Positions 1 to 6,365 of a stretch of DNA of 9,713 nt are shown one piece after another. A program made the translations under genes and the position numbers. The notes under the pieces were generated by a model. The model did not search any database and was not told the DNA's origin. It worked only from the letters and a program-made list of their open reading frames with translations. The stretch covers positions 1 through 9,713 of the forward strand of contig CAYUWG010000105.1 in assembly GCA_964448285.1 (NCBI GenBank). Reading direction: 5' to 3'. The first letter of the stretch is position 1, and each line of letters begins with the position of its first letter. The DNA is from CAYUWG01 sp964448285 (GTDB lineage Bacteria > Bacteroidota > Ignavibacteria > SZUA-365).

Positions 1-2267
1 GAAGGATCGAAGCGGAAGATGGAATTCGGTGCTGGAAGTTTGAGCGCGACGTCCTTGAGGATGGCTGGAAGCGTGGATTCATTTTTCAACTCTACTTCGA
101 CGGTGTAGGATGTGGTGGAATCATCGTACAACACCTGTTTCGGCCACGCGGAGAACGTACTACGCAATGGAGAGACGGCGGCAGGAAAGATAATCGACCG
201 TTCAAGAATTTTGCTCACCGTGTCTCCGCGTATCGTGATCCCTGTGAACTGCCATCGCAGAGCGCGTTGCTGGCTCCTCGGTATGCGTCCGTCATATCGC
301 ACGTCCCAGGTGAGAGCCACGGAGGAATCGCCTTCGTGCAATGGTATCGCCGCGAGGGATCGGATTCCATCGTCGCTTCCATCTGTGAATGTGAGCAGTG
401 AATCGAGGAACAACCGCACCTGTCCGCTCCGAAGGGACACGCCCCCGGAATGGAACGGGCGAACCGAGACCTCGAACGGATTGGGTTCATACACCTGCAA
501 CGAATCCCGAAAGACGACGGTGGGTAGCGTTTCAAACAGAAGCACGCTCGTTTTCGCTTTCGCGGGAATCGTCACCGATCCATCTACGCGCATACTGTCA
601 TCGTTTCCGTCGCTGACTACAACGGTGAAGAACAGCACACGGGAGGTGTCGTGCACGTCGTACCCGATTTCCCACGAGTGTTGGCGTTCTTCTCCCGACA
701 GAATGTTCGTGATGAGCGCCCGGCCATCGCTGAGCGAATCGCTGCCTGCGAGCCACAGCCCATCGGGTACCTCGATGCGAATAGGCAGCGAATCGATGGA
801 CGCGGTTCCCCGGTTCGCGACGGTCACGTCGAGGCGAAGGGGTGATGGATTGAACGATCCCGTTCGTTTGTCGAGGACCAGTTCCGGAGCGAGAGCCCGC
901 GCGAGAAATGCACGCGATCCTGGCACGACCGGCGCGACAACCATTCCTCCGTGACTACTGGTCACCATAAAGCATGTCCCTTCGAACGACGTGATATCCA
1001 CCGGGTTGAACAGATGCAAGTCCCTGTTTCGCGGGACGAACAGGAGTCTTGTCAAAATGCTGTCTGCATCGAGTCGGTGAGTTCCCTCGAAGCGGATGCT
1101 CGCGCCGTCGCCGAGCGGCGAGATGATCGCGTGGGTGCCTTCGAGATATGTACCCGACGGGTCCACACCGGCGAGGTCGAACAGCGCGGTATCGAAGGCG
1201 AGCTTCATGGTCGCTGGTGTCAGTTGCTCGTATTTCGTCGGTGGTGACATTCGGATCGGAAAAACGGTTTGAGTCTGAGCATTCGCGACAACAGTATCGA
1301 GAGCGAGAGTGACAGGTACGATCTCAGCGGGAATGTATGGAGCTTTGTACGTGCGTGTGCGTGTGTCCTGCCCGCCACAGAATTTCAATGTGAACTCGAC
1401 ATTACGAATCGAACCGTCGGGACAGGAGCTATTATAGACAACAAGAGGTTCGATGAACGCTTGAGAAATGTACGTAGAGATTTCTATGTAAAGCTTTTTA
1501 AGACGTGCACCGGTTGGTTCGAACAAATATGACCCACCAGTAGATTCCGCAAGCCTGCGCGAGTCCGCTTCTCCTACCCGCTCACCATAACCGATGGTGA
1601 ATACCCGGATTCGATTTCGGGTCGCCAGACTGATGACATCGTTGACTGTTCGCTTGCTGCAATTATCAATCCCATCCGTGAACAGGATAACCGCGCGACA
1701 GGCGTTTGAGCCATTCGCGATCATCTCCACCAAGCCTTCATACGTTGCGTCCCATACAGAGGAAAGACCACCTGGCCGAAGACGAGAAAGGCCCTCATAC
1801 ATCAGTTGTTTGATCGTCGTCAGCCGGACGGGTTGTACCGGTTCGCATTGGAAGGGAACGAGGCTCAATTCATCGGCGACCCCGTCTGCTTCATCGACGA
1901 TCACGCTGATATCACGAGTCATGACGTTCACGTAGTGAAACATACTTTCGCTGATGTCGCTGACGAAGCATATGGACGCGGAGCACCTCGAACGTGTATC
2001 AGGAATCCAATACTCGAACTCATCAATGAGTCGTCCATTCTCCGTGATCCTGAACTGCGCAGTATCAAGTTGATAGACGGGTGATCCGTCACATGAGGCA
2101 GAAAAATACAGCTCGATCATCGGCCAATTGTTTACAACGCGCTTGAAATTGAGTACGGGTTGCGATGATGCGCTCACGCACCAGAGGAACACAACAGTGA
2201 ACACCGCCAAACGCATGAAGCGAGACCACTGGACGAATTCAATTGAATGATTATTTCCAAGTTTCAT
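1..2267 (-). CDS. Secreted VWA-domain protein with beta-sandwich repeats (3' end outside window)
   Basis: An uninterrupted minus-strand frame of 755 codons runs from ATG 2267 to the left edge without a stop, so the C-terminus is missing. The start is set by AGGAG seven bases upstream. An in-frame Met18 would give a more classical signal peptide but has no such site. Residues about 19-35 form a hydrophobic signal sequence (LAVFTVVFLWCVSA). Residues about 97-270 are a von Willebrand A domain: D104-I-S106-E-S108 is the MIDAS DxSxS motif, S169 sits where the MIDAS Thr is usual, and D198 lies in ILFTDGID. Residues about 317-437 look like a cohesin-type beta-sandwich. Two modules of about 120 residues follow, each with a matching strand (SWEIGYD at W532, TWDVRYD at W654), and a third begins near 701. 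Role is inferred: metal-dependent ligand binding at the cell surface or in the extracellular space. Partner unknown. Confidence 0.85.
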   Translation of the reverse strand, partial: MKLGNNHSIEFVQWSRFMRLAVFTVVFLWCVSASSQPVLNFKRVVNNWPMIELYFSASCDGSPVYQLDTAQFRITENGRLIDEFEYWIPDTRSRCSASICFVSDISESMFHYVNVMTRDISVIVDEADGVADELSLVPFQCEPVQPVRLTTIKQLMYEGLSRLRPGGLSSVWDATYEGLVEMIANGSNACRAVILFTDGIDNCSKRTVNDVISLATRNRIRVFTIGYGERVGEADSRRLAESTGGSYLFEPTGARLKKLYIEISTYISQAFIEPLVVYNSSCPDGSIRNVEFTLKFCGGQDTRTRTYKAPYIPAEIVPVTLALDTVVANAQTQTVFPIRMSPPTKYEQLTPATMKLAFDTALFDLAGVDPSGTYLEGTHAIISPLGDGASIRFEGTHRLDADSILTRLLFVPRNRDLHLFNPVDITSFEGTCFMVTSSHGGMVVAPVVPGSRAFLARALAPELVLDKRTGSFNPSPLRLDVTVANRGTASIDSLPIRIEVPDGLWLAGSDSLSDGRALITNILSGEERQHSWEIGYDVHDTSRVLFFTVVVSDGNDDSMRVDGSVTIPAKAKTSVLLFETLPTVVFRDSLQVYEPNPFEVSVRPFHSGGVSLRSGQVRLFLDSLLTFTDGSDDGIRSLAAIPLHEGDSSVALTWDVRYDGRIPRSQQRALRWQFTGITIRGDTVSKILERSIIFPAAVSPLRSTFSAWPKQVLYDDSTTSYTVEVELKNESTLPAILKDVALKLPAPNSIFRFDP

Positions 2268-2272
2268 ACGCA

Positions 2273-2279
2273 CTCTCCT
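2273..2279 (-). promoter_or_regulatory. Ribosome binding site of the VWA gene
   Basis: On the minus strand AGGAGAG precedes ATG 2267, with AGGAG seven bases from the start codon. It selects Met1 over the in-frame Met18, which has only a weak purine context upstream. Confidence 0.7.
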
Positions 2280-2432
2280 GTCACGCTCGTAACATACGGA
2301 AAGGAAGCCCGGATCACCAGACCAATTTCCAGTTCACCACTGAGTAAGATTCACGGGCGGAATAACAATCCATTGGGAACGAAGGAAAGCCGCCCATCGC
2401 GCTTCTATCCCGGAAAGCCTATTTTACCAGCG

Positions 2433-2477
2433 ATGATCTATCACAACGAGAACCATGCCCATCAAGCGATAGATCAT
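2433..2477. repeat. Perfect 10-bp inverted repeat
   Basis: ATGATCTATC (2433-2442) is the exact reverse complement of GATAGATCAT (2468-2477), separated by 25 bases. It could be a split operator for a dimeric regulator of the divergent genes, or an RNA hairpin in either leader. No T-tract follows, so it does not look like an intrinsic terminator. Confidence 0.6.
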
Positions 2478-2507
2478 TTCACGTGTTTGCGAAGTACGTT
2501 CTATCAT
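2478..2507 (+). promoter_or_regulatory. Weak candidate promoter for polA
   Basis: TTCACG (2478-2483) and TATCAT (2502-2507) match sigma70 -35/-10 hexamers at 4/6 and 5/6 with an 18-base spacer. The site begins immediately after the right arm of the inverted repeat. If the host belongs to Bacteroidota proper, the usual -33 TTTG / -7 TAnnTTTG consensus would be expected, and I found no good match to it. Chance occurrence is quite possible. Confidence 0.2.
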
Positions 2508-2543
2508 TGCGCCAAACCGCCAAGCTTCCACGACGACACAACC

Positions 2544-2578
2544 AATCCCCAATCCCAAATCCGTAATCCGTAATCTCC
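2544..2578. repeat. AATCC-type heptanucleotide tandem repeat (5 units)
   Basis: Five consecutive 7-base units: AATCCCC (2544), AATCCCA (2551), AATCCGT (2558), AATCCGT (2565) and a degenerate AATCTCC (2572). One base then separates the array from the polA ATG at 2580. The array covers the interval where a Shine-Dalgarno site would be, and none is visible. The unit differs from the GGCTGAT family downstream. Similar 7-base short tandem repeats are known from cyanobacteria (STRR sequences). Confidence 0.75.
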
Positions 2579-2579
2579 C

Positions 2580-5273
2580 ATGGAACGTCTCTTTCTCATC
2601 GACGGAATGGCGATCGCCTACCGCGCATACTTTGCTTTCATCAACCGACCGCTGATCAACTCGAAAGGGATGAACACGAGCGCGGCGTATGGCTTCGTCG
2701 GAACGCTCGAAAAAATTCTCAAAGAGGAAAATCCCGAACACATCGCCGTCGCATTCGATACGCCTGAGCCGACTTTCCGCCATAAGTCGTTTGCAGACTA
2801 CAAAGCCACTCGAGAAAAAATGCCCGAAGATATGATCGAACAACTCCCGTGGATCAAGCGCATCGTCGAGGCATACAATATTCCCATTCTCGAACTGCCC
2901 GGCTGGGAGGCGGACGACATCATCGGGACCCTGGCGAAGCGCTCCGAATCCGAAAACATGGAATGCTATCTGGTCACCGGCGACAAGGATTTCATGCAAC
3001 TCGTCACGGACCGCATCAAACTTTACCGCCCCGGCAAAACGACCGAGGGTTACGAGGTTGTCGATATCAACGGCGTGAAGGAAAAATTCGGCGTGCGCCC
3101 GGATCAGGTCATCGAGGTGTTAGGATTGATCGGCGACACGTCGGACAACGTCCCCGGCGTCAGAGGAGTCGGAGAGAAGACGGCGATTCCGCTGATTCAG
3201 GAGTATGGTTCGATCTCCGGTCTCTATGAAAACATCGAGAAGCTTTCGAAGAAGGCGTTGAAAGAGAAACTCGTGCAGAGCAAAGAGCTTGCCTTCCTCT
3301 CGCGCGAGCTTGTCACCATCGACACGAACGCACCGATCGACATTGACCCGGCAAGCTTGCAGCGCTCGCCGAAAGACTTCGCCACGCTCCGCGAGATTTT
3401 CTCGGAGTTGGAGATGACCCGCTTGCTCAAAGAGTTGAACGAAAGCGAAGCCGCAACGTCTCCGGCCATCAGTGTTCAACAGAGAGAAGCTTTCACCGAT
3501 GAAGAACCGCCGCATTGGTATGTGATCGTTCGAACGCATGAAGCGCTCGAAGCGATGGTGCGCGAGCTTCTGAAGAACGATGCCTTCGCGTTTCACATCG
3601 AATCGAGCGGCAGCAGCCCACTCCTCGCGGATGTGACGGGGCTTGCATTCGCCGCATATCCGAGACATGCGTGGTTCATCCCGATGAACGACCGCCTGCC
3701 TTCGGAAGAAATCATCGCGGCGATCAGGCGGCTCTTTCAAACGGAGAGAATGATCGTCGGAGAGAAGCTCAAGTTCGACCTCTCGATCATGCAGCGCTAT
3801 GGGATTGAAACCGCGCAGCCGCTGTTCGATACGACACTCGCCGCATACATCCTCAGGCCGGAAGGCAACCACACCCGCGACGCACTCGCAGCACTCTACC
3901 TGCATGAAGAAACGCAAAAGCACGATGCACCTGAGAGCGGACTATCGGAACTCCGGGATACGGACGAAACGCTTCAAACCTTCGCTGAACCTGCGGACTT
4001 CGCACTGCGACTTGCGCAGGCGCTGAGACCGGAGATAGAAAAAACGGGCCAGCAAAAACTCCTCGACGAAATCGAATTCCCGTTGATCCACGTGCTCACC
4101 GATATGGAATGCACGGGCGTCAAAATCGACGTAGGCGTTCTCGAAGAGATTTCACTGGAGATGGAAAAAACCATCGACATGGCGACCGGGCGCATCTACG
4201 AACATGCGGGGGAGATCTTCAACATCGCATCGACGAAGCAGTTGGGTGTTATCCTTTTCGAGAAACTCAGACTGCCGAAGGGAAAGAAGACGAAGACCGG
4301 CTATTCGACCGATGTTTCCGTCCTCGAATCGCTGCAAGGCATTCATCCCATCATCGATGAGATCCTGCTTTACCGCCAGCTCACGAAATTGAAATCCACT
4401 TACGTCGATGCGTTGCCAAAGATGGTGAATCCGAAGACCGGCCGCGTCCACACGACTTACAATCAAGCGGTTGCCGCGACAGGGCGACTCAGCAGCACGG
4501 ATCCGAATCTTCAGAACATTCCCATCCGCACAGAGGCAGGCCGCGAGATACGCAAAGCGTTCGTTCCCGGCAGCAAGGACTTCGTGTTGCTTTCCGCCGA
4601 TTACTCGCAAATCGAATTGCGCCTCGCCGCCGAGATTTCCGGAGATGAAGGAATGATCGAAGCGTTCAGGAGCGGCGAAGATATTCACATGACGACAGCG
4701 ATGAAACTCTTCGACGTGCCCGCATCGGAAGTCACTCCGGACATGCGGCGGCAGGCGAAGACGACGAACTTCGGCATCCTCTACGGCATCAGTGCGTTCG
4801 GGCTTGCGCAGCGCCTCGGCACGTCCAACGCCGACGCAAAGGATCTCATCGACCTGTACTTCTCGAAGTATCCGAAGATCAATCTCTACGTCGCGAATAC
4901 GATTGCCTTCGCGAAGAAGCATGGTTACGTCGAGACGCTCATGGGTCGTCGGCGCTATATCCCGGAGATCAACAGCAAGAACCGCAACGTCCGCATGTTC
5001 GGCGAGCGCATGGCGATCAACGCGCCGATACAGGGCAGCGCGGCGGACATGATCAAGATCGCGATGATCGACATTCACCGAGAGATGAAACGAAGCAATC
5101 TGCAATCGCGCATGATCTTACAGGTGCATGACGAGTTGGTGTTCGAAGCTCACCGTGATGAGCTCGATACGATGAAACCGTTGGTCATCGGGCACATGAA
5201 GCGCGCGATGAACGTCTCGATACCGATCGAAGTGGAGGCAGGCGTTGGGGAGAACTGGCTTGAGGCGCACTGA
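2580..5273 (+). CDS. polA: DNA polymerase I
   Basis: Complete 897-residue family A polymerase that fills gaps and removes primers during replication and repair. The start MERLFLIDGMAIAYRAYF matches the family N-terminus although no Shine-Dalgarno site is visible. Residues 1 to about 290 are the 5' nuclease, with D8, D60, E110/D112/D113, D135/D137 and the helix-hairpin-helix region with D186/D189. Residues about 310-490 are the 3'-5' exonuclease fold. Of the E. coli metal ligands D355/E357/D424/D501, only E341 and D400 remain; the first aligns with H339 and the last with P471, so proofreading is probably lost. The polymerase domain keeps motif A (D674, E679), motif B (R723, K727, F731, Y735) and motif C (H850-D851-E852). 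F731 is the residue associated with discrimination against dideoxynucleotides. Length is close to E. coli Pol I (928). It appears monocistronic. Confidence 0.97.
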   Translation: MERLFLIDGMAIAYRAYFAFINRPLINSKGMNTSAAYGFVGTLEKILKEENPEHIAVAFDTPEPTFRHKSFADYKATREKMPEDMIEQLPWIKRIVEAYNIPILELPGWEADDIIGTLAKRSESENMECYLVTGDKDFMQLVTDRIKLYRPGKTTEGYEVVDINGVKEKFGVRPDQVIEVLGLIGDTSDNVPGVRGVGEKTAIPLIQEYGSISGLYENIEKLSKKALKEKLVQSKELAFLSRELVTIDTNAPIDIDPASLQRSPKDFATLREIFSELEMTRLLKELNESEAATSPAISVQQREAFTDEEPPHWYVIVRTHEALEAMVRELLKNDAFAFHIESSGSSPLLADVTGLAFAAYPRHAWFIPMNDRLPSEEIIAAIRRLFQTERMIVGEKLKFDLSIMQRYGIETAQPLFDTTLAAYILRPEGNHTRDALAALYLHEETQKHDAPESGLSELRDTDETLQTFAEPADFALRLAQALRPEIEKTGQQKLLDEIEFPLIHVLTDMECTGVKIDVGVLEEISLEMEKTIDMATGRIYEHAGEIFNIASTKQLGVILFEKLRLPKGKKTKTGYSTDVSVLESLQGIHPIIDEILLYRQLTKLKSTYVDALPKMVNPKTGRVHTTYNQAVAATGRLSSTDPNLQNIPIRTEAGREIRKAFVPGSKDFVLLSADYSQIELRLAAEISGDEGMIEAFRSGEDIHMTTAMKLFDVPASEVTPDMRRQAKTTNFGILYGISAFGLAQRLGTSNADAKDLIDLYFSKYPKINLYVANTIAFAKKHGYVETLMGRRRYIPEINSKNRNVRMFGERMAINAPIQGSAADMIKIAMIDIHREMKRSNLQSRMILQVHDELVFEAHRDELDTMKPLVIGHMKRAMNVSIPIEVEAGVGENWLEAH

Positions 5274-5460
5274 GCCGGTTATCGTTAACTTAAGTATCGG
5301 TTGCGTATTCACTGATTGATATTTAGCAAAAGGCTTTCGATAGAAACAGTTGAGAGATTTACATCATGGTTCCGGCCTTCGGTTTTTTTTATCCTTGAAG
5401 CAGACGTGGAGCGAATGACTCCATGCAATCGGGAACCCAAATCACCTTTGGAGGTGCACC
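5274..5460. other. Intergenic leader between polA and the first cytochrome
   Basis: These 187 bases hold the leader of the first cytochrome gene. No strong terminator follows polA: the only T-run (5383-5390) is preceded by just a 3-bp CCG/CGG stem. No confident promoter was found. The cytochrome ribosome binding site and its small hairpin are at the right end. Confidence 0.5.
5443..5456 (+). promoter_or_regulatory. Ribosome binding site inside a hairpin, first cytochrome
   Basis: The Shine-Dalgarno GGAGG (5450-5454) lies six bases before ATG 5461. CACCT (5443-5447) pairs perfectly with AGGTG (5452-5456) around a TTGG loop, so most of the Shine-Dalgarno would be base-paired in this 5-bp hairpin. 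The SD call is firm; regulatory meaning is inference. Confidence 0.6.
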
Positions 5461-6000
5461 ATGAAAACTATTCTTCTCTCATTCATCGCGGCGATCATTC
5501 TCCTTCCTGCCGTAACAACCGCGCAAAACAAATTCATCGGAGTCAAGGCGTGTGTCCTTTGTCACAAAACCGAAAAGCAGGGAACACAGCTTGCGATCTG
5601 GCAAAAGTCCGGTCACGCTGAAGCGTACAAAACACTGTTGTCGGAAAAATCAATCGAGATTGCGAAGAAGCAGGGACTGAAAAAGCCTGCACATGAATCG
5701 CCCGAATGCCTTTCCTGCCACGCGCCGGAGTTCAAAGAGACGGCACGCTTTGAGAAAAACTTCGACATCAAGGATGGTGTGCAGTGCGAAACGTGTCACG
5801 GAGCCGGTTCAGGATACAAGGCTTCGAACACGATGAAAGATCATGCAAAATCTGTCGCCGCCGGTATGGTCGAGTTCAAGGACGAGGCAGCGATCAAAGC
5901 GCATTGCATCACATGCCATAACAAGAAGAGTCCAACCTATCGTGAATTCAAGTTCGCGGAGATGTGGGAGAAGATGAAGCATCCCGTGCCGAAGAAATAG
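5461..6000 (+). CDS. Periplasmic tetraheme cytochrome c, c554-like (paralogue 1)
   Basis: A 179-residue exported electron carrier. Residues 1-21 are a signal peptide with a likely cut after VTTA, giving a mature N-terminus QNKFIGVKAC. Four covalent heme sites are visible: CVLCH (C31), CLSCH (C83), CETCH (C109) and CITCH (C149). Three further histidines, H52, H148 and H174, are shared with the paralogue at 8022 and are candidate distal heme ligands; H78 and H128 are not shared. Heme count, size and the DGVQCETCHGAGSGY region suggest the cytochrome c554 family (Pfam Cytochrome_C554); this is recognition by eye. Ungapped alignment of the mature parts gives 103 of 158 identical residues. Redox partner and pathway are unknown. 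The stop is followed five bases later by a heptamer array, with no terminator hairpin between. Confidence 0.88.
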   Translation: MKTILLSFIAAIILLPAVTTAQNKFIGVKACVLCHKTEKQGTQLAIWQKSGHAEAYKTLLSEKSIEIAKKQGLKKPAHESPECLSCHAPEFKETARFEKNFDIKDGVQCETCHGAGSGYKASNTMKDHAKSVAAGMVEFKDEAAIKAHCITCHNKKSPTYREFKFAEMWEKMKHPVPKK

Positions 6001-6005
6001 CGCGT

Positions 6006-6288
6006 TGCTGATGGCTGATGGCTGATGGCTGATGGCTTGTGGCTGATGGCTTGTNNNNNNNNNNNNNNNNNNNNNNNNNNNNNNNNNNNNNNNNNNNNNN
6101 NNNNNNNNNNNNNNNNNNNNNNNNNNNNNNNNNNNNNNNNNNNNNNNNNNNNNNTGGCTGATGGCTTGTGGCTGATGGCTGATGGCTTGTGGCTGATGGC
6201 TGATGGCTCGTGGCTGATGGCTTGTGGCTGATGGCTTGTGGCTCGTGGCTGATGGCTGATGGCTTGTGGCTGATGGTTGATGGCTGAT
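6006..6288. repeat. GGCTGAT-type heptanucleotide tandem array, interrupted by the gap
   Basis: Seven units are visible left of the gap (6006-6054) and nineteen to its right (6156-6288), all in strict 7-base register. By hand count there are 15 GGCTGAT, 7 GGCTTGT, 2 GGCTCGT, one GGTTGAT and a first unit TGCTGAT. Variation is concentrated at positions 5 and 6 of the unit. True copy number is unknown because the gap lies inside. The array starts five bases after the cytochrome stop. It has no spacers and so is not a CRISPR array. Confidence 0.95.
6055..6154. other. Assembly gap (100 N)
   Basis: Exactly 100 undetermined bases, the conventional placeholder for a gap of unknown size. Both edges lie within the heptamer array, so the assembler very likely broke on the repeat. 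The real distance between the first cytochrome and the glycosyltransferase is unknown, and unseen sequence could be present. Confidence 0.97.
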
Positions 6289-6318
6289 CGGTGAGGGTCA
6301 GTATGATTTCGCTCGCAT

Positions 6319-6338
6319 GAGATGTCGAAAGACATTTC
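6319..6338 (+). repeat. GAAA-capped hairpin upstream of the glycosyltransferase
   Basis: GAGATGTC (6319-6326) pairs with GACATTTC (6331-6338), seven Watson-Crick pairs and one G-U, around the loop GAAA, a GNRA tetraloop. It ends 27 bases before ATG 6366, so it would sit in the mRNA leader. There is no T-tract. Function is unknown. Confidence 0.5.
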
Positions 6339-6365
6339 TTCGTAGAATGCGGCGTGCAATCGGCT

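Larger units (their letters stand above)
2268..2579. other. Divergent intergenic region between the VWA gene and polA
   Basis: These 312 bases separate two genes transcribed away from each other, so promoters for both should lie here. I see no convincing coding frame. Visible content is the VWA ribosome binding site at the left end, a perfect 10-bp inverted repeat (2433-2442 with 2468-2477), a weak sigma70-like hexamer pair just downstream of it, and a heptamer array against the polA start. Open frames crossing the region have no family resemblance and run into the repeat. Confidence 0.7.
6001..6365. other. Intergenic region dominated by heptamer repeats
   Basis: This stretch contains no supported gene. 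It holds the GGCTGAT-type array (6006-6288) with the assembly gap inside it, then a short unique segment with a GAAA-capped hairpin (6319-6338) before the glycosyltransferase start. Long open frames crossing it encode only repeat-derived peptides such as SAISHQP, because the minus strand of the repeat lacks stop codons in all three frames. Confidence 0.8.

Noticed and set aside
112..954. Plus-strand open frame of 280 codons
   Set aside because: It is antisense to the VWA gene, has no family resemblance, and the minus-strand frame has a signal peptide, MIDAS motif, RBS and no stop over 755 codons.
4152..5105. Minus-strand open frame of 317 codons
   Set aside because: It lies antisense within the polymerase domain of polA, and its length follows from the codon bias of that gene. 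No start signal or motif was seen.
5368..5390. Terminator after polA, CCG-CGG followed by T8
   Set aside because: Only a 3-bp stem can form before the T-run, too weak to call, and it is about 100 bases beyond the polA stop.
5390..5397. Bacteroidota-type -7 element TATCCTTG before the first cytochrome
   Set aside because: One base off TAnnTTTG, but there is no TTTG at the expected distance upstream.
6025..6231. Plus-strand repeat peptide (ADGLWLM pattern)
   Set aside because: It is only the heptamer array read in one frame across the N gap and stops at the first in-phase GGCTGAT unit. No ribosome binding site.
6006..6288. Possible CRISPR array
   Set aside because: Units are contiguous 7-mers with no spacers, and no cas genes are present.
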